Notes: generated by a model from the letters alone, not told the origin. A stretch of 64,000 nucleotides of DNA from Hydrogenophaga borbori (GCF_003417535.1 NZ_QVLS01000014.1:118295-182294), one strand, 5' to 3'. Shown: positions 26,144-36,102, numbered from the stretch's first letter. Program-made: numbers and translations.

Positions 26144-28146
26144 TGGCGATCCGCAAGGAACTCTGGTTCGGCTTCACGCTGATGGGCGTCATCGTGGCCG
26201 GCGTGCTGGCCATGGTGTTCAGTGTCGACACCATGACCAACGGCCACTACGGCCTGCTCATGCTCTCGCTGGTGGTGGTGGCCATCATGCTGGGCTTTCC
26301 CACCGCCTTCACGCTCATGGGCATGGGCATGATCTTCACCTTCTTCGCCTACCACTCGGGCAACCAGACCGCGGCCGGCGCGATCACGCAGACACTGGAT
26401 CTGATGGTGCAGCGCGCTTTCTCGGTGATGGCCAGCGACGTGCTGATCGCCATCCCCCTGTTCGTGTTCATGGGCTACCTGGTCGAGCGGGCGAACCTGA
26501 TCGAGAAGCTCTTTCGCAGCCTGCATCTGTCGCTGGCGCGCGTGCCGGGCTCGCTGGCCGTGGCCACGCTGGTCACCTGCGCGGTGTTCGCCACGGCCAC
26601 CGGCATCGTCGGGGCGGTGGTCACGCTCATGGGCCTGCTGGCGCTGCCGCAGATGCTCAAGGGCGGCTACGACACGCGATTGGCGGCGGGCGCCATCACC
26701 GCAGGCGGCTGCCTGGGCATCCTGATCCCGCCGTCGGTGCTGCTCATCGTCTACGGCGCCACGGCCGGCGTGTCGGTGGTCAAGCTGTACGCGGGGGCGT
26801 TCTTCCCCGGGCTCATGCTGGCGGGTCTGTACATCGTGTACGTGATCGTCATGGCCAAGCTCAAGCCGACCTGGGCACCGCCTCTGACGGCCGAGCAGCG
26901 TCGCGTGCCGCTGCCCGAGCCTCTGCTGAAGCTGGGCGCCACCGCCGGCAAGTCGGCCCTGCTCGGCCTGCTGTCGGCGCTCAAGGGCCGCAACAACCAG
27001 GGCGTCTCCACCAGCTACCTGCTGCGCCAGCTCGGCGTGGTGCTGTTGCCGGCGGCCCTATTCGTGGCCGTGGCGGTGCTCAGCTACCCCAGCGCCAAGC
27101 CGGTGGCGGCCGATGTGCCGGCCGGTCTGGTGCCCCTGGGTCTGGGCGGCGGTGCACAGGACAGCGGCGGCGGCCTGGCCGAGCCACCGGGCGCCGACGA
27201 CCAGGGACTGGCCGAGCCCGATGGCGGACTGAGCGAGCCGCCCAGCAGCGAAGGCGGCGATGGCTTGGCCGAGCCACCCTCCGCGGACGAGCCCGAGGCG
27301 CTGGGCGAGCCCGCGACCGGCGGCCTCGCCGAGCCTTCGGCGGCGCCGGCTGGCACGGGTGACGGCGCCTCGGGCGCCGACACTGCGCAGGGCGGCGCGG
27401 GCAGTGGCTACTGGATCGGCGTGGCCGTGGGAGCCCTCGCGCTCGCGGTGTTCTATGCGCTGTTCAGCTACGCCAGGGTCGAGATTTTCAAGATGCTGCT
27501 CGCCAGCTTCTTCCCGCTGATGGTGCTCATCCTGGCCGTTCTCGGCTCCATCGTGTTCGGCCTGGCGACGCCCACCGAAGCGGCCGCCGTCGGTGCCTTT
27601 GGCGGCCTTCTCCTGGCGGCCGCCTACCGGCAGCTCACGTTCAGCGTGGTCAAAGAAAGCGTCTTCCTCACGGCCAAGACGAGTGCGATGGTGTGCTGGC
27701 TGTTCGTGGGCTCGGCCATCTTCTCGGCCGCCTTCGCACTGCTGGGCGGACAGGAGCTGGTCGAGCAGTGGGTGCTGGGCATGAACCTGTCCAAAACCGA
27801 GTTCCTGATCCTGTCGCAGGTGATCATCTTCATCCTGGGCTGGCCGCTGGAATGGACCGAGATCATCGTGATCTTCATGCCCATCTTCATCCCGCTGCTG
27901 GACAACTTCGGCGTCGATCCGCTGTTCTTCGGCCTGCTGGTGGCGCTGAACCTGCAGACCGCCTTCTTGAGCCCCCCGGTGGCCATGAGCGCGTTTTATC
28001 TGAAGGGCGTCGCACCGAAGCATGTGACGCTGAACCAGATCTTCGCCGGCATGATTCCCTTCATGGGCATACAGATCATCGCCATCGTTCTGCTGTACCT
28101 GTTCCCCGGGATCGGCCTGTGGCTGCCCTCGGTGCTCTACAACTGA
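26143..28146 (+). CDS. TRAP transporter large permease with long insertion (DctM family)
   Basis: A 667-residue membrane protein; usual DctM proteins have about 425. Residues 1 to about 245 and about 420-667 carry the normal helices (PLFVFMGYLVERANLIEKLF, GILIPPSVLLIVYG, ATPTEAAAVGAFG, PVAMSAFYLKGVAPKH). Between them lies an extra block: an amphipathic stretch and one added hydrophobic segment (LGVVLLPAALFVAVAVL), then about 105 residues (313-420) rich in Gly, Ala, Pro, Glu and Asp with six L-[ASG]-E-P units, then another added membrane segment. The frame is continuous without a stop, so this is not a frameshift. The insertion seems to lie between two helices of the normal fold. It overlaps the small permease gene by 1 nt. 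Confidence 0.9.
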   Translation: MAIRKELWFGFTLMGVIVAGVLAMVFSVDTMTNGHYGLLMLSLVVVAIMLGFPTAFTLMGMGMIFTFFAYHSGNQTAAGAITQTLDLMVQRAFSVMASDVLIAIPLFVFMGYLVERANLIEKLFRSLHLSLARVPGSLAVATLVTCAVFATATGIVGAVVTLMGLLALPQMLKGGYDTRLAAGAITAGGCLGILIPPSVLLIVYGATAGVSVVKLYAGAFFPGLMLAGLYIVYVIVMAKLKPTWAPPLTAEQRRVPLPEPLLKLGATAGKSALLGLLSALKGRNNQGVSTSYLLRQLGVVLLPAALFVAVAVLSYPSAKPVAADVPAGLVPLGLGGGAQDSGGGLAEPPGADDQGLAEPDGGLSEPPSSEGGDGLAEPPSADEPEALGEPATGGLAEPSAAPAGTGDGASGADTAQGGAGSGYWIGVAVGALALAVFYALFSYARVEIFKMLLASFFPLMVLILAVLGSIVFGLATPTEAAAVGAFGGLLLAAAYRQLTFSVVKESVFLTAKTSAMVCWLFVGSAIFSAAFALLGGQELVEQWVLGMNLSKTEFLILSQVIIFILGWPLEWTEIIVIFMPIFIPLLDNFGVDPLFFGLLVALNLQTAFLSPPVAMSAFYLKGVAPKHVTLNQIFAGMIPFMGIQIIAIVLLYLFPGIGLWLPSVLYN

Positions 28147-28165
28147 CCACCGCTCATCCTGTACA

Positions 28166-28190
28166 GGGGCGCTTCGGCGCCCCTTTTTTT
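28166..28190 (+). terminator. Rho-independent terminator of the TRAP operon
   Basis: Stem GGGGCGC / GCGCCCC with loop TTCG, followed by seven T. It lies 20 nt after the stop of the large permease gene and separates it from ppk2. Confidence 0.9.
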
Positions 28191-28206
28191 CTGGTTTGCC
28201 GCTACC

Positions 28207-28230
28207 ATTGACGTTTACGTTAACGTCAAT
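28207..28230. promoter_or_regulatory. 24-bp palindromic operator before ppk2-icmF
   Basis: Perfect arms ATTGACGTT (28207-28215) and AACGTCAAT (28222-28230) around a 6-bp spacer TACGTT. It lies 50 bp before the ppk2 start. TTGACGTT-type palindromes with ACGT cores resemble sites of MerR-family regulators of branched-chain amino acid breakdown (LiuR); this link is tentative. Confidence 0.55.
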
Positions 28231-28279
28231 TCGACCAAGCCCGGTTAGGGTGTCCGTCGCGCCCCCGCCAAGACCCGCC

Positions 28280-29161
28280 ATGCCCAGCCCCAGCGACATC
28301 CGCCTGCCCTTCCCTGCGTCGGTGCTGCGCGCGCCCAAGGGCTCGGCCTGGCAGCGCTGGCAGATCGACCCCGAGGCCGCGCGGCCCCAGGTCTCGCTCA
28401 AGTCGCTCGATCCCGCCGAGAAGCCCTTTTCGGGCGGTGACAAGGCCGCCGACAAGGCCGCGGTGGAGCGGCTGGCCGATGAAATCGATCAGCTGCAGAA
28501 CGTGTTCCATCCCGATGCGCGCTACAAGCTGCTGGTGGTGCTGCAGGGCACCGACACCGCCGGCAAGGACGGCACCGTGCGCGGCGTGTTCGGCCGCACC
28601 AGTCCGCTGGGCGTGCGCACCGTGGGCTGGAAGGCGCCCAGCGAGGCCGAGCGTGCGCACGACTACCTCTGGCGCATCCACCAGGCCATGCCCGGCAATG
28701 GCGAGATCGTCGTCTTCAACCGCAGCCACTACGAGGACGTGCTGGTGCCCGTCGTCAACGGCTGGATCGACAAGGCCCAGACCCAGCAGCGCTACGCGCA
28801 CATCAACGACTTCGAGCGCCTGCTGGCCGAGACCGGCACCGTGGTCCTGAAGTTCATGCTGCACATCGGCTTCGACGAACAGCGCCAGCGCCTGCAGGAC
28901 CGCATCGACGACCCCGAGAAGCACTGGAAGTTCAGCCTGGGCGACCTCGAGGTGCGCAAGCAATGGGGCGCGTACCAGAAGGCCTATGAGGACTTTCTGG
29001 CAACCACCAGCACGCCCTGGGCGCCCTGGACCGTGGTGCCCGCCAACAGCAAGACCCACCGCAACCTCATGGTCGCCACCATCGTGCGCGACACCCTGCA
29101 GCGGCTGGCGCTGCGCTTCCCGCCCGACGACCCCGCGCTGAAGAACCTGCGCGTCGAATGA
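28280..29161 (+). CDS. ppk2: Polyphosphate kinase 2 family protein
   Basis: A 293-residue PPK2-family enzyme, which transfers phosphate from polyphosphate to nucleotides (ADP/GDP or AMP). The Walker A motif [19 protein letters not shown] and Walker B region [16 protein letters not shown] are clear; [17 protein letters not shown] and KHWKF follow. The ATG at 28280 is chosen because the upstream open frame crosses the palindromic operator. It ends 22 nt before icmF and is likely co-transcribed with it. The nucleotide class cannot be assigned by eye. Confidence 0.9.
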   Translation: MPSPSDIRLPFPASVLRAPKGSAWQRWQIDPEAARPQVSLKSLDPAEKPFSGGDKAADKAAVERLADEIDQLQNVFHPDARYKLLVVLQGTDTAGKDGTVRGVFGRTSPLGVRTVGWKAPSEAERAHDYLWRIHQAMPGNGEIVVFNRSHYEDVLVPVVNGWIDKAQTQQRYAHINDFERLLAETGTVVLKFMLHIGFDEQRQRLQDRIDDPEKHWKFSLGDLEVRKQWGAYQKAYEDFLATTSTPWAPWTVVPANSKTHRNLMVATIVRDTLQRLALRFPPDDPALKNLRVE

Positions 29162-29183
29162 ACCCACCCCAGAGAGACGAGCC

Positions 29184-32100
29184 ATGACCCAGCTGAGCGC
29201 CGACTACCAGGCCCTGACCCAGTACCGCCCCAAGCACAAGGTGCGCTTCGTCACCGCAGCCAGCCTGTTCGATGGGCACGACGCGGCCATCAACATCATG
29301 CGGCGCATCCTGCAGGGCATGGGCGCCGAGGTGATCCACCTCGGTCACAACCGCAGCGTGGACGAGGTGGTCACCGCCGCCTTGCAGGAAGACGTGCAGG
29401 GCATCGCCATCAGCAGCTACCAGGGCGGCCACGTCGAGTACTTCAAGTACATGGTGGACCTGCTCAAGCAGCGCGGCGGCGCGCACATCCAGGTCTTCGG
29501 CGGTGGCGGCGGCGTGATCGTGCCGAGCGAAATCCAGGAGCTCCAGGCCTACGGCGTGGCGCGCATCTACAGCCCCGAGGATGGTCAGCGCATGGGCCTG
29601 CAGGGCATGATCGGCGAGATGGTCATGCGCTGCGACCACGACCTCTCATCGCACGCACCCAAGGCCTTGAAGGCCATCCAGGGCCACGGCGAGATGCACT
29701 GGCGCGCGCTGGCCCAGCTCATCACCGTGATCGAGAACGGACAGGCCGACGCCGCGCTGGTGCAGGCCGTGCGCGAGGCCGCCGCGCAGGTGAAGGTGCC
29801 GGTGCTCGGCATCACGGGCACCGGCGGCGCGGGCAAGTCCTCGCTCACCGACGAGCTCATCCGCCGCCTGCGCCTGGACCAGGGCGACGCCGCGCGCGCG
29901 GCCGTCATCAGCATCGACCCCTCGCGGCGCAAAAGTGGCGGTGCCCTGCTGGGCGACCGCATCCGCATGAACGCCATCGCGCCGTGGCAGAACGGTCCGC
30001 GCGTCTTCATGCGCTCCCTGGCCACGCGCGACTTCGGCAGCGAGATCAGCGCCGCCCTGCCCGATGTGATCGCCGCCTGCAAGGCCGCGGGCTTCGACCT
30101 CGTGATCGTGGAGACTTCGGGCATCGGCCAGGGCGACGCGGCCATCGTGCCGCACGTGGATGTGCCGCTGTACGTGATGACGCCCGAGTTCGGCGCCGCC
30201 AGCCAGCTCGAGAAGATCGACATGCTGGACTTCGCCGAGTTCGTGGCCATCAACAAGTTCGACCGCAAGGGTGCGGCCGATGCCTTGCGCGACGTCGCCA
30301 AGCAGGTGCAGCGCAACAAGGAGGCCTGGGGCAAGCGGGCGGACGAGATGCCCGTCTTCGGCACCATGGCCGCGCGCTTCAACGACGACGGCGTGACCGC
30401 GCTCTACCAGGCGCTCAAGCCCCGCCTGGCCGGGCTCGGCCTGGCGCTGAAAGAAGGCAGCCTGCCCGTGGTGGACGTGCGCCACAGCACCAACCAGACC
30501 CCCGTGGTGCCGCCCGCGCGCACGCGCTACCTGGCCGAGATCGCCGACACCGTGCGCGGCTACAAGAAGTCCGTGCGCGAACAGGCGCGCCTGGCACGCG
30601 AGATCCAGCAGCTGCAGGCCACGGCGGGCATGCTGCGCAAGGACAAGCCCGAGCGTGCCCGCGCCGCCGAAGCGGTGATCGACCTGGCCCAGGTGCGCGA
30701 ACTCGACCAGGACCCGGGCGCGCGCAAGCTGCTGGCGCAGTGGCCGGACATGCAGAAGGCCTACGCGGGCGACGAGTACGTGGTGAAGATCCGCGACAAG
30801 GAAATCCGCACGGCGCTCACCACCAAAAGCCTGTCGGGCACGGTGATCCGCAAGGTGGCGCTGCCGGGCTACGAAGACCACGGCGAACTGCTCAAGTGGC
30901 TGATGCTGGAGAACGTGCCCGGTAGCTTCCCCTACACCGCCGGCACTTTCGCCTTCAAGCGCGAAGGCGAGGACCCCACCCGCATGTTCGCCGGCGAGGG
31001 CGACCCCTTCCGCACCAACCGGCGCTTTCGGCTGCTGTCCGAAGGCATGCCGGCCAAGCGCCTGTCCACCGCCTTCGACTCGGTCACGCTGTACGGCAAC
31101 GACCCCGACCCGCGCCCGGACATTTACGGCAAGGTCGGCAACTCGGGCGTGAGCATCGCCACGCTGGACGACATGAAGGTGCTCTACGGCGGCTTCGACC
31201 TCTGCCACCCGGCCACCTCCGTGTCCATGACCATCAACGGCCCGGCGCCCAGCATCCTGGCCATGTTCATGAACACGGCGATCGACCAGAACCTGGAGAA
31301 ATTTCAGGCCGACAACGGCCGCGAGCCCACCGCCACAGAGGCCGCCAAGATCCGCGAATGGGTGCTGGCCAATGTGCGCGGCACGGTGCAGGCCGACATC
31401 CTGAAGGAAGACCAGGGCCAGAACACCTGCATCTTCAGCACCGAGTTCAGTCTCAAGGTGATGGGCGACATCGCCAGCTACTTCGTGCACCACGACGTGC
31501 GCAATTTCTACTCGGTGTCCATCAGCGGCTACCACATCGCCGAGGCCGGGGCCAACCCGATCAGCCAGCTCGCCTTCACGCTGTCGAACGGCTTCACCTT
31601 CGTGGAGGCCTACCTCGCACGCGGCATGCACATCGACGACTTCGCGCCCAACCTGAGCTTCTTCTTCAGCAACGGCATGGACCCCGAGTACACCGTGATG
31701 GGCCGCGTGGCACGGCGCATCTGGGCCGTGGCCATGCGCGACAAGTACGGTGCCAACGAGCGCAGCCAGAAGCTCAAGTACCACATCCAGACCAGTGGGC
31801 GCAGCCTGCACGCGCAGGAAATCCAGTTCAACGACATCCGCACCACCCTGCAGGCGCTGATCGCCATCTACGACAACTGCAACAGCCTGCACACCAACGC
31901 TTTCGACGAGGCCATCACCACGCCCACCGAAGACTCGGTGCGCCGCGCCATGGCGATCCAGCTCATCATCAACCGCGAGTGGGGCCTGGCCAAGAACGAG
32001 AACCCCAGCCAGGGCAGCTTCATCATCGAGGAGCTGACCGAACTGGTGGAGGAGGCGGTGCTGGCCGAATTCGAGCGCATCGCCGAGCGCGGCGGCGTGC

Positions 32101-32477
32101 TCGGCGCCATGGAGACCGGCTACCAGCGCGGCCGCATCCAGGATGAGTCCATGCACTACGAGATGCTCAAGCACACCGGCGAGCTGCCCATCATCGGCGT
32201 GAACACCTTCCGCAACCCACACGGCGACCCGATCCCGCAGTCGCTGGAGCTGGCGCGCTCCACCGAAGATGAAAAGCAAAGCCAGCTCAAGCGCCTGCAG
32301 GACTTTCATGCCCGCCACGCGGCCGAGTCGCCCGCGATGCTGGCGCGCCTCAAGCGCGCCGTGATCGAGAACGGCAACGTGTTCGAGGTGCTGATGGACG
32401 CGGTGCGCTGCTGTTCGCTGGGCCAGATCACCAGCGCGCTGTTCGAGGTGGGCGGCCAGTACCGGCGCAACATGTGA
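29184..32477 (+). CDS. icmF: Fused isobutyryl-CoA mutase IcmF
   Basis: A 1097-residue fusion. Order: B12-binding domain (residues about 18-150, [21 protein letters not shown]; the cobalt-ligand His is in DGHD), then a G3E GTPase chaperone domain of MeaB type (P-loop [12 protein letters not shown], residues about 209-220, and [20 protein letters not shown]), then the acyl-CoA mutase barrel ([53 protein letters not shown]). This order and length are those of IcmF, which interconverts isobutyryl-CoA and n-butyryl-CoA with adenosylcobalamin and GTP. The related pivalyl-CoA activity is possible. Co-transcribed with ppk2; the lipid kinase follows after 13 nt. Confidence 0.95.
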   Translation: MTQLSADYQALTQYRPKHKVRFVTAASLFDGHDAAINIMRRILQGMGAEVIHLGHNRSVDEVVTAALQEDVQGIAISSYQGGHVEYFKYMVDLLKQRGGAHIQVFGGGGGVIVPSEIQELQAYGVARIYSPEDGQRMGLQGMIGEMVMRCDHDLSSHAPKALKAIQGHGEMHWRALAQLITVIENGQADAALVQAVREAAAQVKVPVLGITGTGGAGKSSLTDELIRRLRLDQGDAARAAVISIDPSRRKSGGALLGDRIRMNAIAPWQNGPRVFMRSLATRDFGSEISAALPDVIAACKAAGFDLVIVETSGIGQGDAAIVPHVDVPLYVMTPEFGAASQLEKIDMLDFAEFVAINKFDRKGAADALRDVAKQVQRNKEAWGKRADEMPVFGTMAARFNDDGVTALYQALKPRLAGLGLALKEGSLPVVDVRHSTNQTPVVPPARTRYLAEIADTVRGYKKSVREQARLAREIQQLQATAGMLRKDKPERARAAEAVIDLAQVRELDQDPGARKLLAQWPDMQKAYAGDEYVVKIRDKEIRTALTTKSLSGTVIRKVALPGYEDHGELLKWLMLENVPGSFPYTAGTFAFKREGEDPTRMFAGEGDPFRTNRRFRLLSEGMPAKRLSTAFDSVTLYGNDPDPRPDIYGKVGNSGVSIATLDDMKVLYGGFDLCHPATSVSMTINGPAPSILAMFMNTAIDQNLEKFQADNGREPTATEAAKIREWVLANVRGTVQADILKEDQGQNTCIFSTEFSLKVMGDIASYFVHHDVRNFYSVSISGYHIAEAGANPISQLAFTLSNGFTFVEAYLARGMHIDDFAPNLSFFFSNGMDPEYTVMGRVARRIWAVAMRDKYGANERSQKLKYHIQTSGRSLHAQEIQFNDIRTTLQALIAIYDNCNSLHTNAFDEAITTPTEDSVRRAMAIQLIINREWGLAKNENPSQGSFIIEELTELVEEAVLAEFERIAERGGVLGAMETGYQRGRIQDESMHYEMLKHTGELPIIGVNTFRNPHGDPIPQSLELARSTEDEKQSQLKRLQDFHARHAAESPAMLARLKRAVIENGNVFEVLMDAVRCCSLGQITSALFEVGGQYRRNM

Positions 32478-32490
32478 CGGCGCCGCCTCC

Positions 32491-33384
32491 GTGCGTGCCG
32501 TCCTCGTCAATCCCGCCGCTCGCGCCGGCAGGGCCCCGGCCCTGCTACCCGAGCTGCGCCGCGCCCTGCCCGCCGACGTGACCCTGCACGTGCCCGACAG
32601 CGCCGACGCGGCGCTCGCCGTGCTGCACGCCCTGCCCCCTGGCAGCCGCGTGGTGGCCGTGGGCGGCGACGGCACCTTGCACCGCTGGCTGCCCGCGCTG
32701 ATCGCGCGCGACCACGAGCTGGGCCTGGTGCCCCTGGGCAGCGGCAACGACGTGGCGCGCGCGCTCGGCCTGGGGGGGGAGGCGCCGCTGACCTGGCTGT
32801 CGCATGCGCTCAACGCGCCGCCCAGTTTCATGGACCTCGGCCTGGCCCTCTGGCACGACGGCCAGGGCCGCCCGCACGAGACGCCCTTCATCTCCAGCCT
32901 GAGCGCGGGCTTCGACGCCGCCGTGGCGCGCCGCGCCATCGATGGCCCGGCCCGCCTGCGCGGCCTGCCGCGCTACCTCTGGGCCACGCTGCGCGAACTC
33001 GCGGCCCTGCGCACCTGGGCGCTGGACATCACCGTGGACGGCGAGCACCTGCACAGCGGTCCCGCCCTGTTCGCGGCCAGCCTGAATACGCCCAGCTTTG
33101 GTGGCGGCATGCCCGCCACGCCGGGCGCGCGCACGCACGACGGCCTGCTCAACCTGTTGCTGGCGGGGCCGTTCACGCGCGGCGGCGCGCTGCGCATGCT
33201 GCCGCGCCTGCTGCGCGGCCGCCACCTGGGCCACCCCCGCATCCACACCCAGGCCTTCGAGGCCCTGCTGATCCTGGCACGGGGCGACCTGCCGCTGGCC
33301 GCCGACGGCGAATGGCTGGGCTTCGCCCGCTCCGTTCAGGTGGTGGTGCGGCCTTCGGCGCTGCGTGTGGTGCGCAAGGGCTGA
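32491..33384 (+). CDS. Diacylglycerol/lipid kinase family protein
   Basis: A 297-residue cytoplasmic lipid kinase-like protein starting with GTG at 32491. It has the diacylglycerol kinase catalytic motif VVAVGGDGTLHRWLPAL (residues about 54-70) and LVPLGSGNDVARALGLGG, and a C-terminal beta domain. It probably phosphorylates a diacylglycerol or similar lipid with ATP (YegS/DgkB type). It directly follows icmF and abuts the convergent beta-helix gene, whose stop starts at the very next base. Confidence 0.82.
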   Translation: MRAVLVNPAARAGRAPALLPELRRALPADVTLHVPDSADAALAVLHALPPGSRVVAVGGDGTLHRWLPALIARDHELGLVPLGSGNDVARALGLGGEAPLTWLSHALNAPPSFMDLGLALWHDGQGRPHETPFISSLSAGFDAAVARRAIDGPARLRGLPRYLWATLRELAALRTWALDITVDGEHLHSGPALFAASLNTPSFGGGMPATPGARTHDGLLNLLLAGPFTRGGALRMLPRLLRGRHLGHPRIHTQAFEALLILARGDLPLAADGEWLGFARSVQVVVRPSALRVVRKG

Positions 33385-34659
33385 TCAAGGCGCCGACTGC
33401 AGGGCCCCGGCCACCCGGCTTCCCCCGGCGATGGCGCGCAGCACGAAGGGGCTGGGCGTGTCGTTCACATAGGCTGCGTCCGGCACGCCCGACAGGCCGA
33501 TGCGGGCCTGCAGCGTGGCGTTGGGCCAGAAGTTCGGCGCGCCCACGTTGCTGGCGCCAGGGATGTTGGCCGCCATGTCGAAAACGTTCTGGCTCTGGCC
33601 CACGCTGCCGCTGGAGAAGCCGCCGGCGATCAGCGTGGGGCTGCCCGTGCCCGCGAACAGGTTGGCGGTGAGGCCCACGGCGCTGGCGCCGCTGGCCACG
33701 TACAGGTAGCCGCCGCCCGATCGCGTGCTCACCAGGGTGTTGTGCACCAGCTGCAGCGAGCGCGAGGGATTGGTGTAGCCCTCGAAGCCATAGGCGACGA
33801 GGTAGGCGTTGTCGGCGTTCGGGCCCTTCTGCATGAGGTTGCCACGCAGGACGACCTGACCACCGTTCGGGAAGTCGGTCTGGTAGCTGGCGGTGCCGCT
33901 GGGGCCGTCCATGAAGTAGCTGTTCTCGATCAGGTTGTCGCGCGCGCGGCTCTTCAGGTTGTGCCCGATGCGGGCCTGGCGGAAGAAGCTGGCGCGCACC
34001 ACCAGGCGGTCGATCTGGTTGACATAGAGGTTGTGCGTATAGCCATCGCCGCGCCCGTTGCCCGCGAACTCGGTGTAGCTGATGTCGATGCTGCCGTTGC
34101 CCGGGTTCGCCAGCAGGCCGTTCTCGTTGTCGTAGAAGCCGCTGTTGAGGATGCGCAGGGTCCCGCTGGTGTGCTCGGCGCGGATGCCGGCGCCGTTCTG
34201 GTCGGGCACGGTGGCGTTGTGGAAGGAAATGCCATCCACCGTGACGTTGGCGCCACCGATGACCCAAATGCCCTTGCCGCGCGCGTTCTGGCCGTCGGCG
34301 TACATGCGCGCGGGGCCGCCCGCGCCGCAGATGGTCAGGTTGCCGGCCGTCCATTGCGCGACGGCGGCCGAGCCCCGGTAGTCGCCCGCGCTGATGCGGA
34401 TGGTGTCGCCCGACTGGGCGGCGGCCGCGGCGGCGGCGGGCGAGGCATAGGTTTTGCCGGGGCCCACCTCGAGCACGCGGCCGGCCGGGCTGGCGCAGGC
34501 ATTGCCCAGGCCAGGGCCCGCGCCCGGTGGCAAGGGCGTCACGCTGGAGGGCGGCAAGGGAGAGGACGGGGACTGGCCGGGGCCATCGGAGCCACCGCCA
34601 CCGCCGCAGGCGGCCAGGCCGGCAAGCAGCGCGGGAATGCACAAGAGACGAAGCAGCAT
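33385..34659 (-). CDS. Right-handed beta-helix lipoprotein
   Basis: A 424-residue exported protein. The signal peptide ends in a lipobox, LAGLAAC, followed by GGGGGSDGP and a Pro/Ser-rich linker. The body (residues about 65-420) repeats the pattern of parallel beta-helix proteins: GDTIRISAGDYRG, NVTVDGISFHNATV, GTLRILNSGFYDNENGLL, DISYTEFAGNGRG, NLIENSYFMD. Such proteins bind or cleave polysaccharides, but no catalytic triplet of a known lyase or hydrolase is evident. The start at 34659 fits the signal; the long upstream open frame is unsupported. It is placed tail to tail with the lipid kinase. Confidence 0.78.
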   Translation of the reverse strand: MLLRLLCIPALLAGLAACGGGGGSDGPGQSPSSPLPPSSVTPLPPGAGPGLGNACASPAGRVLEVGPGKTYASPAAAAAAAQSGDTIRISAGDYRGSAAVAQWTAGNLTICGAGGPARMYADGQNARGKGIWVIGGANVTVDGISFHNATVPDQNGAGIRAEHTSGTLRILNSGFYDNENGLLANPGNGSIDISYTEFAGNGRGDGYTHNLYVNQIDRLVVRASFFRQARIGHNLKSRARDNLIENSYFMDGPSGTASYQTDFPNGGQVVLRGNLMQKGPNADNAYLVAYGFEGYTNPSRSLQLVHNTLVSTRSGGGYLYVASGASAVGLTANLFAGTGSPTLIAGGFSSGSVGQSQNVFDMAANIPGASNVGAPNFWPNATLQARIGLSGVPDAAYVNDTPSPFVLRAIAGGSRVAGALQSAP

Positions 34660-34785
34660 ACGGGCGCGGGGCCGGGCGGCGGCCCGGCGCAGAACAGGAG
34701 AACGGGGGAGTATCCGGTGTCGGCTGGCCTCACGCGCCCCGCCCAGGGTAGCGATTCGTAACAGTCGCGCGGAGAATGCCGAGCC

Positions 34786-35721
34786 ATGCAAGCCCCCATC
34801 ACCCTCATCGGCGCGCCCACCGATATCGGCGCCGGCGCGCGCGGCGCGTCCATGGGCCCGGAGGCCCTGCGCGTGGCCGGCCTCGCGGCCGTGCTGCAGG
34901 CCCAAGGCCTCACGGTGCACGACCGCGGCAACCTGACCGGCCCGGCCAACCCCTGGCGCCCGCCGCAAGGCGGCTACCGGCACATCGAGGAGGTGGCGGC
35001 CTGGAACCACGGCCTGCACGGCGCCGTGCTGGACGAGCTGCGCGCCGGCCACCTGCCCATCGTGCTGGGCGGCGACCACTGCCTGGGCCTGGGCTCCATC
35101 AGCGCGGTGGCCCGGCACTGCCGCGAAAGACACAAAAAGTTGCGTGTGCTGTGGCTGGACGCGCACGCCGACTTCAACACCGCCGCCCTCACGCCCAGTG
35201 GCAATCTGCACGGCATGCCGGTGGCCCTGCTGTGCGGCCTGGGCCCGCCCGAACTCACGGGCATCGGCGGCCACACGCCCGCGATCCGCCCGCAGGACAT
35301 CCGCCAGATCGGCATCCGCAGCGTGGACGCGGGCGAAAAGCGCCTGGTGCACGAGCACGGGCTGGAGGTGTTCGACATGCGCACCATCGACGAGATGGGC
35401 ATGCGCCACACCATGGAGCTGGCACTCGCGGGCGTCGACGGCGACACCCACCTGCACGTGAGCTTCGACGTCGATTTCCTGGACCCAGAGATCGCGCCCG
35501 GCGTGGGCACCACGGTGCGCGGCGGACCCACCTACCGCGAGGCGCAGCTGTGCATGGAAATGATCGCGGACACCGGCCGGCTGGCCTCGCTCGACGTGAT
35601 GGAGCTGAACCCGGCGCTGGACGTGCGCAACCGCACGGCCGAACTGGCGGTCGACCTGGTGGAGAGCCTGTTCGGCAAGTCGACCCTCATGAGAAAGCAA
35701 GCACCGACGCGCGCGACTTGA
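34786..35721 (+). CDS. rocF: Arginase
   Basis: A 311-residue ureohydrolase. The two-manganese site motifs are GGDHCLGLGSI (His), WLDAHADFNT (Asp-His-Asp) and SFDVDFLDPEIAPG (two Asp), and substrate residues lie in the SGNLHGMPVALL loop. It hydrolyses L-arginine to ornithine and urea in the cytoplasm. GGDHCLGLGS instead of the more usual GGDHSIALGS is a small deviation. It stands alone, 126 nt after the divergent beta-helix gene. Confidence 0.92.
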   Translation: MQAPITLIGAPTDIGAGARGASMGPEALRVAGLAAVLQAQGLTVHDRGNLTGPANPWRPPQGGYRHIEEVAAWNHGLHGAVLDELRAGHLPIVLGGDHCLGLGSISAVARHCRERHKKLRVLWLDAHADFNTAALTPSGNLHGMPVALLCGLGPPELTGIGGHTPAIRPQDIRQIGIRSVDAGEKRLVHEHGLEVFDMRTIDEMGMRHTMELALAGVDGDTHLHVSFDVDFLDPEIAPGVGTTVRGGPTYREAQLCMEMIADTGRLASLDVMELNPALDVRNRTAELAVDLVESLFGKSTLMRKQAPTRAT

Positions 35722-35730
35722 TCGAGGACG

Positions 35731-35802
35731 CCGCGGAACCGGCTCCCCCGGGCCGCAGACATCGCCCCCTGGGGGCTGACGCGCGCAGCGCGGCGCAGGG
35801 GA
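35731..35802. repeat. Dispersed GC-rich intergenic repeat, copy 3
   Basis: The element CCGCGGAACCGGCTCCCCCG, then GCCCCCTGGGGGCTGACGCG and GCGCGGCGCAGGGG, starts 9 nt after the arginase stop and runs to the stop of the minus-strand ABM gene. It shares CGCGGAACCGGCT with copy 2 at 4191. Confidence 0.6.
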
Positions 35803-36102
35803 TCAACTCTTGCCCACCAGCTCCAGGTGCTCCACCACCGGCGGCTGCGCGAAGAACGGCCCCACGATGGCGCGCCACTCGGCGAAGGCCGGCGAGCCGC
35901 GGAAGCCCACGGTGTGGTCCTCCAGCGTGTCCCAGTAGATCATCAACAGGTAGCGGCCCGGGCTCTCGATGCTGCGGTTGACCTTGAAGCCCTGGAAGCC
36001 CTTGGCCGTCGAGATGACGGTGCTCGCGCCGCGCAGGATGGCTTCCTCAAACGCCGAGGCCTTCGAGGGATCGATGCGGATGTCCGCGTGTTCCAGGATC
36101 AT
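35803..36102 (-). CDS. Antibiotic biosynthesis monooxygenase (ABM) family protein
   Basis: A 99-residue dimeric alpha-beta barrel protein. The order MILEHADIRIDPSKASAFEEAI, STAKGFQGFKVNRSIESPGRYLLMIYWD, and FAEWRAIVGPFF is typical of ABM/Dabb small monooxygenase-fold proteins. Its function is unknown; family members act on aromatic compounds or heme. It starts inside the 3' end of the GMC oxidoreductase gene (56-nt overlap), so translation is coupled. Confidence 0.82.
   Translation of the reverse strand: MILEHADIRIDPSKASAFEEAILRGASTVISTAKGFQGFKVNRSIESPGRYLLMIYWDTLEDHTVGFRGSPAFAEWRAIVGPFFAQPPVVEHLELVGKS

Noticed and set aside
26143..28146. Frameshift or gene fusion as the cause of the long TRAP permease
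   Set aside because: Both halves of one DctM fold are present in one frame with the insertion between, so it is an insertion and not a fusion of two genes.
29646..32939. A minus-strand open frame of the same length (1097 codons) as IcmF
   Set aside because: It is antisense to icmF and the lipid kinase; sequence has no recognisable domain. The equal length is chance.
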